Part shown: positions 34,375-39,938 of the stretch, in pieces | Position numbering within the stretch: position 1 is the stretch's first letter | Layout: every line of letters starts with the position of its first letter | Origin: Prevotella sp. | GTDB lineage: Bacteria; Bacteroidota; Bacteroidia; Bacteroidales; Bacteroidaceae | Length of the DNA stretch: 39,938 nucleotides | Reading direction: 5' to 3' | Assembly: GCA_022788105.1 (NCBI GenBank) | Contig: JALEVZ010000002.1 | Location: 1-39,938 of the forward strand | Made by a program: the position numbers and the translations under genes | The notes under the pieces: model-generated | Seen by the model: the letters and a program-made list of their open reading frames with translations, nothing else | The model's database searches: none | What the model was told of the DNA's origin: nothing

Positions 34375-35547
34375 ATGGAACTCTTAAAACAACTTTCCGA
34401 TTCTGCCATCAAGAGCACTGACACACGCTTCTTGCGCTATATGTACCACCTTATACCGTGGGAAAACCGCATGACGGCTATTGTCGGACCTCGCGGTGTG
34501 GGCAAGACAACGCTTTTGTTGCAATACATCAAGTTGCATCTTAGCACCAAAGACGCGTTGTATGTGAGTGCCGAGTCGATTTATTTTGCTAACCACACGC
34601 TGTTCGACACTGCCATGCGCTTTTCGCAGTACGGCGGTCGCCACTTGTTTATTGATGAAGTTCACAAGTACAAAGGGTGGGCAACAGAGTTGAAAATGAT
34701 TTACGACAACTTGCCCTCGCTTCAGGTAGTGTTCACGGGTTCGTCGGTGCTTGACATCTATAAGGGCACTGCCGATTTGAGTCGCCGTGTCTTGGTCTAT
34801 CAGATGCAGGGCCTCTCGTTTCGTGAGTTCTTGAACATGAGGTTCGGTACAGACGTCCCTGCCTACAGCTTGCAGCAGATTGTAGACCACGAAGTGGTGT
34901 TGCCGCAGCAGATAGAGCATCCGTTGGCATTGTTTGACGAGTATATTCATCACGGCTACTATCCTTTTTTCAACGACTACGGCTATGAGATGAGGCTTGG
35001 ACAGATAGTCAGCATGACGCTCGAAACAGACATCCCGCAATACGCAAACTACTCTATAGCGGTGTCTACAAAGCTTAAAGAACTCATGCAGGTCATTGCC
35101 GACAGTGTGCCTTTCAAGCCTAACATGTCGACCATCGCTACTGCGGTGAAGGTGGACCGCAACAAACTGCCCGACTATTTCGATTTGATGGGGCGCGCGG
35201 GATTGATATCGTTGTTGCGCGAACCGACCAAAGGGGTGCGCGTCTTAGGCAAGGTAGAGAAGGTCTATCTTGACAATACCAATCTTGCGTTTGCCCTCAC
35301 CACGTCAGAACCCGATAAGGGGAACTTGCGCGAGACGTTCTTTTTCAATCAGATGCGGGTAAACCACAGCGTGTTTAATTCGCCTGTTTCCGACTTCCTT
35401 ATTGACGGCAGAACCTTCGAAATAGGTGGACGTAACAAGGGACAGAAGCAGATTGCCGAAGCCGAAGATGGCTATGTCGTAAAAGACGGCATAGAGACGG
35501 GCTTCGGAAATGTGGTTCCGCTGTGGTGCTTTGGTATGAATTATTAA
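34375..35547 (+). CDS. AAA ATPase with DUF4143 domain
   Basis: A 390-residue ATP-binding protein of the AAA_14/DUF4143 type. Walker A is GPRGVGKTTLL (38-48) and Walker B is HLFIDEVHKY with Asp94 and Glu95; VFTGSSVLDI follows as the sensor region. The middle has the LSFREFLNMRFG segment usual in this family, and the C-terminal DUF4143 part includes a winged-helix-like stretch and DFLIDGRTFEIGGRNKGQKQI, which recalls a PD-(D/E)xK core, though decayed. The function is unknown; these genes are abundant and variable between Bacteroidales strains. It lies between a MITE-like element and a hairpin made of the same element end. Confidence 0.9.
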   Translation: MELLKQLSDSAIKSTDTRFLRYMYHLIPWENRMTAIVGPRGVGKTTLLLQYIKLHLSTKDALYVSAESIYFANHTLFDTAMRFSQYGGRHLFIDEVHKYKGWATELKMIYDNLPSLQVVFTGSSVLDIYKGTADLSRRVLVYQMQGLSFREFLNMRFGTDVPAYSLQQIVDHEVVLPQQIEHPLALFDEYIHHGYYPFFNDYGYEMRLGQIVSMTLETDIPQYANYSIAVSTKLKELMQVIADSVPFKPNMSTIATAVKVDRNKLPDYFDLMGRAGLISLLREPTKGVRVLGKVEKVYLDNTNLAFALTTSEPDKGNLRETFFFNQMRVNHSVFNSPVSDFLIDGRTFEIGGRNKGQKQIAEAEDGYVVKDGIETGFGNVVPLWCFGMNY

Positions 35548-35550
35548 TGA

Positions 35551-35580
35551 GGTTTCGCAAGTTTTTCAACTTGCGAAACC
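35551..35580 (+). terminator. Terminator built from a MITE-like end
   Basis: A perfect 13-bp stem GGTTTCGCAAGTT (35551-35563) with AACTTGCGAAACC (35568-35580) and a 4-base loop, 3 bp after the ATPase stop. The sequence equals the left end and hairpin of the MITE-like element. The following TGTATTTTA is only moderately T-rich. Confidence 0.75.
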
Positions 35581-35601
35581 TGTATTTTAAAGACAAACAA
35601 C

Positions 35602-38397
35602 CTATTTCCCACCCTCCCTCAGAGTGCCGGGACTCATTCCGAACTCGTCTTTGAAGCACTTGTTGAAGTAAGAGGGCGAGGTGAATCCCACCTCGTAGGC
35701 GATTTCTGCCACCGACTTGTCGCTGCGTTCGATGAGCAGACGGGCGCGTTCGAGGCGTGCTTTGCGCAGCAGTTCCACCGGTGTGAGATCCGTTATGGCC
35801 TTCACCTTGCGGTAAAGTTGCACTCGTGACAGTCCAATCTCTTCTCCGATGCGTTCTACAGAGAAGTCGCTGTCGCCCATTCCGGCGCGTATGATGTCGC
35901 GAAGGCGCGTTATGAACGTCTTGTCGTGGGCGCCGAGCTGCTCTTCCGCCTCCTCTTCCGTCTTGCCACCAGAGAATATGGAGCGCAGCATGACGCGCGA
36001 TTTAAGCAGATTGTCGACACGTGCGAGGAGCATGGAGCCAGAGAATGGCTTCACGAGATAAGAGTCGGCGCCGGTGCTGTAGCCCTCTTCGCGCTGCTCG
36101 GGTAGCGACCGTGCGGTGAGCAGTATGACTGGAATGTGGCTTGTCGCGGTGTCTGCTTTCAGCTGACGCGTAAACTCCAGTCCGTCCATCACAGGCATCA
36201 TGACGTCGCATATCACCAGCTTCGGCACCTCGCGGCGTGCCCGTTCCAGTCCCTGCTGGCCGTCCACCGCTTCCGACACGTTGTATTTGTCGGCGAGGAT
36301 GGAGCGCAGATAGGCGCGCATACCGTTGTTGTCGTCGATGATGAGCACCAATGGGCGGTCTGCGTCGAAGTCTTCGGCGTTGGTTACGCGGTCTGCCTGT
36401 TCTGCCGCCATTACGTTGACTGGTGTGTAGTCGTCGCTGACGAGCTCGGGTTCGTGCTCTGTCTTGTCGCTGTTGTCTGTCGCGGGGTCGTAGCCTGGCT
36501 GTGTGTCGGGCAGCACAACGGTAAATGTTGTGCCTTTCTCTATGTCGCTTTCGGCGCCCAGGTCGCCGTGGTGCAGGTCTACGTATGCCTTGACGAGCGC
36601 CAGTCCGATGCCCGTTCCGCCGATGCTTCCTTTCGTTTGGTAGAACCGTTCGAATATGTGCGGCAGCTCTTCTGGTGCTATGCCGCGTCCGGTGTTGTGC
36701 ATCGACATGGTGAAGTGCGCGTCGTGGTGGCTCAGTTTTATGGTTATGGCGCCGCCCTTCGGCGTGTATTTCACTGCGTTAGACATGAGATTGAAGAACA
36801 CTCGTGCCATCTTGTCGTGGTCGGCAATTATCTCTACGCCCTCCGTTCCGTCCGTTTCTATTGATATGCTGATGCCCTTGCGTTGTGCTACGGCGCCGAA
36901 GTCGTCTGCCCATGTGCGCATTTTGCTGTCGAGGCAGAACTTGTTGAGCTTTAGTTCTGCCTTGTCGTTCTGCACCTTTCGGAAGTCGAGAATCTCGCTG
37001 ACGAGCTGAATCAGTATCTTGGTGTTGCGCTCTATCATCTGCACCATGCGTCGGTGCGCTCCCGTCACGGTAGGGTCTTCGAGCAGTTGGTCTGCCGGTC
37101 CCGCTATGAGCGTGAGCGGTGTGCGCAGTTCGTGGCTTATGTTGGTGAAGAATTGCAGCTGTGTCTGTGTGAGCTCTTTTATGTGTTCGGTCATTTGTTG
37201 CTGCTGTGCCATGCTGTCTTTGAGCCGTTGGTTGATGCGCGCTTTGGAGCGGTAGGCTCTTATGACGTATGCGCAAGCGGCGGCGAGCAGCAGCAGTGCT
37301 GCGAGCATGATGAGCAGGAAGGTGCGCTGCAGGTTGAAGTCGGCGGTGGTTTTGTCTACACGGCTGCGCAGTGTAGATAGGTTGTCTTGCTGCCTTACAG
37401 CCTCGTCGTTCTGCATGAGCAGCACGTGGGCGTTGTCTTTGGTCACGAGAGCCGACGGCAATCGGTTTTCGCGCTTATAGGGTTTGCCCGTCAGTATCTG
37501 CATTGCGAGGCGCATCACCTCGTCGCCGCGTGTCGGATAGATGTAGGAGGCATAGAGTGTGCCGTCGGCAACGAGTGGCAAGCCTCCGCCAGGCTGTGGC
37601 ATGGCGTCGATGCCGCAGAACTTTATGCGGTCTACATTAAGCCCATGCTTCTTCGCTGCCTTACGTGCTCCCATTGCCATGCGGTCGTTATGAGCGAACA
37701 CACAGTCGAAGTCGGCGTGTGGACGGCTCAGCAGTGAGTCCATCACGCGGTAGGCGCCGTCTTCAGTCCAGTCGGCATGCGCCTTCTCAGCTATGCTTAT
37801 GTTGTCGTCTTGCGTTGCCACTTGGTCAAACCCCATGCTTCGTTCGATGGCTGGTGACGACGACGACAGTCCGCAAAGTTCCAGCACGCGTGCGCCATTG
37901 TTGAGCGACGACGACAGAAACTTGCCCATTGACTCGCCTATCTCGCGGTTGTCAGCGCCTATATATGCGGTGTATTTGTCCGAGCGTGTGCGTCGGTCGA
38001 ACACGATGACCGGTATGCCTTTCTCGTAGGCTCGGTCTATTGCCGGCGATATGGTGACCTGTCCCGGTGCCACGATGAGCAGGTCTACGCCTTCGTCTAC
38101 GAACTTGTCTATCTGTTCTGTCTGCAGTTTCACGTCGTCGTATGCCGACTTTATGCGCAGGTCCACGTCGTAGAACGATGCTGCAAGGCGTAGTTCGTTG
38201 TTGAGTTTGTCGCGCCATGTGTCTTCCGAACACTGCGACATGCCCACTACAAAACGCTTCTTACCGCTTCCGTCACACGACGCGAGCACCGTCACGGCAA
38301 GCGCTACTGCTACGAATGTCAGCACCTTGTGCAGCTGTTTCGTGCTGTGACAGACGGCTGTCAGCATGTGATATGTGGTAAAAGAAAAGTGTTTCAT
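35602..38397 (-). CDS. Hybrid two-component system regulator (PBP sensor, histidine kinase, AraC output)
   Basis: One-protein sensor and regulator of 931 residues, typical of Bacteroidales polysaccharide loci. Order: signal with lipobox-like VLASC (Cys41); periplasmic sugar-binding domain of the LacI/RbsB type (about 48-330); membrane helix FLLIMLAALLLLAAACAYVI; HisKA with His422 in NISHELRTPL; HATPase with NAVKYTPKGG and GIGLAL; receiver with Asp731 in VICDVMMPVMDG; and AraC-type HTH ending EVGFTSPSYFNKCFKDEFGMSP. A sugar-binding sensor, instead of the beta-propeller of most such proteins, points to a monosaccharide signal (fructose and arabinose sensors are known examples). It is divergent from a SusC-type gene. 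Confidence 0.94.
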   Translation of the reverse strand: MKHFSFTTYHMLTAVCHSTKQLHKVLTFVAVALAVTVLASCDGSGKKRFVVGMSQCSEDTWRDKLNNELRLAASFYDVDLRIKSAYDDVKLQTEQIDKFVDEGVDLLIVAPGQVTISPAIDRAYEKGIPVIVFDRRTRSDKYTAYIGADNREIGESMGKFLSSSLNNGARVLELCGLSSSSPAIERSMGFDQVATQDDNISIAEKAHADWTEDGAYRVMDSLLSRPHADFDCVFAHNDRMAMGARKAAKKHGLNVDRIKFCGIDAMPQPGGGLPLVADGTLYASYIYPTRGDEVMRLAMQILTGKPYKRENRLPSALVTKDNAHVLLMQNDEAVRQQDNLSTLRSRVDKTTADFNLQRTFLLIMLAALLLLAAACAYVIRAYRSKARINQRLKDSMAQQQQMTEHIKELTQTQLQFFTNISHELRTPLTLIAGPADQLLEDPTVTGAHRRMVQMIERNTKILIQLVSEILDFRKVQNDKAELKLNKFCLDSKMRTWADDFGAVAQRKGISISIETDGTEGVEIIADHDKMARVFFNLMSNAVKYTPKGGAITIKLSHHDAHFTMSMHNTGRGIAPEELPHIFERFYQTKGSIGGTGIGLALVKAYVDLHHGDLGAESDIEKGTTFTVVLPDTQPGYDPATDNSDKTEHEPELVSDDYTPVNVMAAEQADRVTNAEDFDADRPLVLIIDDNNGMRAYLRSILADKYNVSEAVDGQQGLERARREVPKLVICDVMMPVMDGLEFTRQLKADTATSHIPVILLTARSLPEQREEGYSTGADSYLVKPFSGSMLLARVDNLLKSRVMLRSIFSGGKTEEEAEEQLGAHDKTFITRLRDIIRAGMGDSDFSVERIGEEIGLSRVQLYRKVKAITDLTPVELLRKARLERARLLIERSDKSVAEIAYEVGFTSPSYFNKCFKDEFGMSPGTLREGGK

Positions 38398-38423
38398 TGC
38401 TTGTTTTTAGGTTTTTATCGTTG

Positions 38424-38431
38424 CAAAATTA
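38424..38431 (-). promoter_or_regulatory. Candidate -7 box of the hybrid regulator
   Basis: TAATTTTG on the minus strand, 27 bp before the ATG at 38397. It gives a leader of about 20 nt. Confidence 0.5.
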
Positions 38432-38582
38432 AGAAAAAAGCATGACAATCAGCGTTAAAAGCGTTCGAAAAACATCAAAAACCGTTCTTGAAATGTCAAC
38501 TTTGTTTCGTGTAACAAATATGCAACATAAAATAACGATATGTGACATAGCCTGTCGTAAGCATGTCTTAACTTTGCAACAG

Positions 38583-38845
38583 AAACAAGGAGGCGCATCC
38601 TCCTGACTGTCACGACAGTGCAGACGTGACACATCGCCGCCGGGCTTGGTGCCAGACGTAAAGACAAGAGTTTTGGTTAATAGATTCACAGATAAATGAG
38701 TTTTGGTTTTTTATTCATTAATTGATAGTAATATTGTAAAGGTTGCGATTTGATTAGGTAATCCTGCTGGGTCGTGAGGCCAGGCAACAGACAATTAGAA
38801 GAATGTTGAGAGTTGGGGGCGGAGCGATTCCGTCCCCTTTTCTTT
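38583..38845 (+). ncRNA. Candidate structured RNA, distant relative of the three-copy small RNA
   Basis: A -7 box TAACTTTG (38569-38576) is followed by two perfect hairpins (GGAGG 38589-38593 with CCTCC 38599-38603; ACTGTC 38606-38611 with GACAGT 38614-38619). GGTTAATAGATT at 38675-38686 is identical to the 5' signature of the small RNAs at 9.9-11.2 kb. After an AU-rich stretch comes a hairpin with GTGA loop (38774-38777) in CTGGGTC/GGCCAG, and a terminator (GGGGGCGGA 38815-38823 with TCCGTCCCC 38829-38837, then TTTTCTTTT). No ORF is evident. The relation to the other family rests on a 12-base match and the shared order. Confidence 0.5.
38815..38845 (+). terminator. Terminator of the 38.6 kb RNA
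   Basis: Stem GGGGGCGGA with TCCGTCCCC (one G-U pair), 5-base loop, then TTTTCTTTTATT. Confidence 0.85.
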
Positions 38846-38885
38846 TATTATCTTCTCCCTTTTCTACCTCTCTCTCCTATCTATA

Positions 38886-38954
38886 AAAGCCTCTATAAGC
38901 AAAGCAATAAAGCCTCTATAAGCAAATCAATAAAGCCTCCATAAGCAAAGCATT
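38886..38954. repeat. 23-bp tandem repeat
   Basis: Three units (38886-38908, 38909-38931, 38932-38954) start AAAGCCTCTATAAGCAAAGC with one or two changes. The last unit runs into the G/C-rich dispersed repeat. Confidence 0.85.
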
Positions 38955-39126
38955 CTACTCCCCTCCATCGCTCGACCTTTGGTCGCTTGCCATAGCAAGA
39001 AGGGGAGGGGAGAGCCGCGCTTTGCGCGGCGAGGGGGAGGGGCTTTCTTTGCGCGGCGAGGGGGAGGGTCTTTCTTTGCGCGGCGAGGGGAGGGCCTTTC
39101 TTTGCGCGGCGAGGGGGTGGGGCTTT
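38943..39126 (-). repeat. G/C-rich dispersed repeat, copy 2, with internal 26-27 bp tandem units
   Basis: The 26-bp segment at 38943-38968 is the exact inverse of 25121-25146, and 39029-39045 is the inverse of 25074-25090. Extra to copy 1, the block TTTGCGCGGCGAG recurs at 39021, 39048, 39075 and 39101 (period 27, 27, 26). Apparent proline- and arginine-rich ORFs here are a by-product of the repeat. Confidence 0.8.
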
Positions 39127-39244
39127 TGTCTTGTTTTCCCCTCCCCAATAACAAATTCCGTTCATCCTATTACACAAATGTGTCATGGTAACAAATAAAT
39201 AGCGTGATGAACGATTTTTTACGTTCGTCTGCTTGACATATATC

Positions 39245-39252
39245 TATCTTTG
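39245..39252 (+). promoter_or_regulatory. Candidate -7 box of the SusC-type gene
   Basis: TATCTTTG, 122 bp before the ATG at 39375. The leader of about 115 nt has no obvious structure. The box is a probable target of the neighbouring hybrid regulator. Confidence 0.5.
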
Positions 39253-39374
39253 CGGCACCAATCTTTTGCTAACCGTTGTCGCCGCCGTGTCGGTGTACAG
39301 AATAAAGATGGACCGTAAACAAATCGGGAAGGAAGTTATAAACGCAATAAACAAAACCTAAAAAGCAAAAAAGA

Positions 39375-39938
39375 ATGAGACAACTTAAGAAAATCGTTCT
39401 CGGAGCCATGCTTTCGATGGTCTGCACCGTGGCGTTCGCACAGTCGCTGACGGTGAAAGGCGTCGTTAGACAGCCCGACGGTGAAACGGTAATCGGCGCC
39501 ACCGTTACCGAGAAAGGTACGACAAACGCTACCGTCACCGACCTCGACGGCAACTTCTCGCTCGCTGTGAAGGAAGGTGCCGAGTTGGTAATCTCCTACA
39601 TCGGCTTCAACACCGTCACCACGCCCGCCAAAGCGCAGATGGATGTCACGCTGAGCGAGGACGCCAAGCTCATAGAAGAGGTGGTGGTGACAGGCTATAC
39701 CACACAGCGCAAGGCCGACCTCACAGGCGCTGTGTCGGTGGTTAGCGTCGACGACCTGCAGAAACAGAATGAGAACAACCCCATGAAGGCCCTTCAGGGC
39801 CGCGTGCCCGGCATGAACATCTCTGCCGACGGCTCACCCTCTGGCGCTGCTACCGTGCGCATTCGCGGTATCGGCACTCTTAACAACAACGACCCTCTCT
39901 ACATCATCGACGGTGTGCCCACCAAGGCGGGCATGCAC
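39375..39938 (+). CDS. SusC-type TonB-dependent receptor (partial, cut by window end)
   Basis: The first 188 codons of an outer-membrane glycan importer; the gene runs off the window. A signal peptide (LGAMLSMVCTVAFAQ) is followed by a carboxypeptidase-regulatory-like domain (GETVIGATVTEKGTTNATVT; DLDGNFSLAV; ISYIGFNTVT), the EEVVVTGYTTQRKADLTGAV segment that marks the SusC family TonB-box region, and the start of the plug (ALQGRVPGMNISADGSPSGA; IRIRGIGTLNNN-like VRIRGIGTLNNNDPLYIIDG). A SusD-like partner should lie just outside. It is divergent from the hybrid regulator, 977 bp apart. Confidence 0.95.
   Translation, partial: MRQLKKIVLGAMLSMVCTVAFAQSLTVKGVVRQPDGETVIGATVTEKGTTNATVTDLDGNFSLAVKEGAELVISYIGFNTVTTPAKAQMDVTLSEDAKLIEEVVVTGYTTQRKADLTGAVSVVSVDDLQKQNENNPMKALQGRVPGMNISADGSPSGAATVRIRGIGTLNNNDPLYIIDGVPTKAGMH

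Noticed and set aside
38893..39191. Proline/arginine-rich ORFs at 39 kb
   Set aside because: They result from the 26-27 bp tandem G/C-rich units read in several frames.

Overview
The window reads as a chromosomal segment of a Bacteroidales bacterium, most likely Prevotella or a close relative. The evidence is a type IX secretion pair (PorU and PorV), a hybrid two-component regulator divergent from a SusC-type receptor, a long-form PurL, and promoters of the Bacteroidetes type (TTTG, 19-21 bp, TAnnTTTG) instead of -35/-10 boxes. No tRNA, rRNA, CRISPR array or complete transposase gene was seen.

Layout. 1-3.1 kb: translation genes rplM-rpsI and rpsB-tsf, with a structured leader before rpsB. 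3.4-9.6 kb: a fumarylacetoacetate hydrolase-family enzyme, porU, porV and ispF. 9.6-11.9 kb: a 2.3 kb gene-free region with three copies of a promoter-RNA-terminator unit (putative small RNAs) and other repeats. 11.9-18.2 kb: a sugar MFS transporter, a BASS-type transporter and a large secreted GH2 enzyme. 18.6-24.9 kb, all on the minus strand: trpS, a two-gene chromate-type transporter and purL. 25.5-26.2 kb: a PAP2 phosphatase. 26.7-32.7 kb: gltD and gltB on the minus strand. 33.4-35.5 kb: a MaoC-type dehydratase and an AAA/DUF4143 ATPase. 35.6-38.4 kb: a hybrid two-component regulator, divergent from a SusC-type receptor cut by the window end; this is probably the start of a polysaccharide utilization locus.

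The coding genes are mostly ordinary. The unusual content is between genes. (1) At least five tandem arrays have unrelated sequences but the same exact 22-bp unit length; two of them begin inside the last codons of a gene. (2) A small-RNA-like unit occurs in three copies (two direct, one inverted), with a Bacteroidetes promoter, an AU-rich body, a hairpin with a GUGA tetraloop and a strong terminator; a distant fourth member may lie at 38.6 kb. (3) A roughly 170-bp intergenic repeat occurs in four copies, each with a TTAAC-N4-GTTAA palindrome. (4) A MITE-like element of about 165-185 bp has inverted ends AAGTTTCGCA; one copy lies just upstream of the AAA ATPase, which is also followed by the same end as a hairpin. 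(5) A G/C-rich dispersed repeat is shared between 25.1 and 39.0 kb.

All calls are from reading the sequence; no database search was possible. Transcription starts are inferred from promoter boxes.
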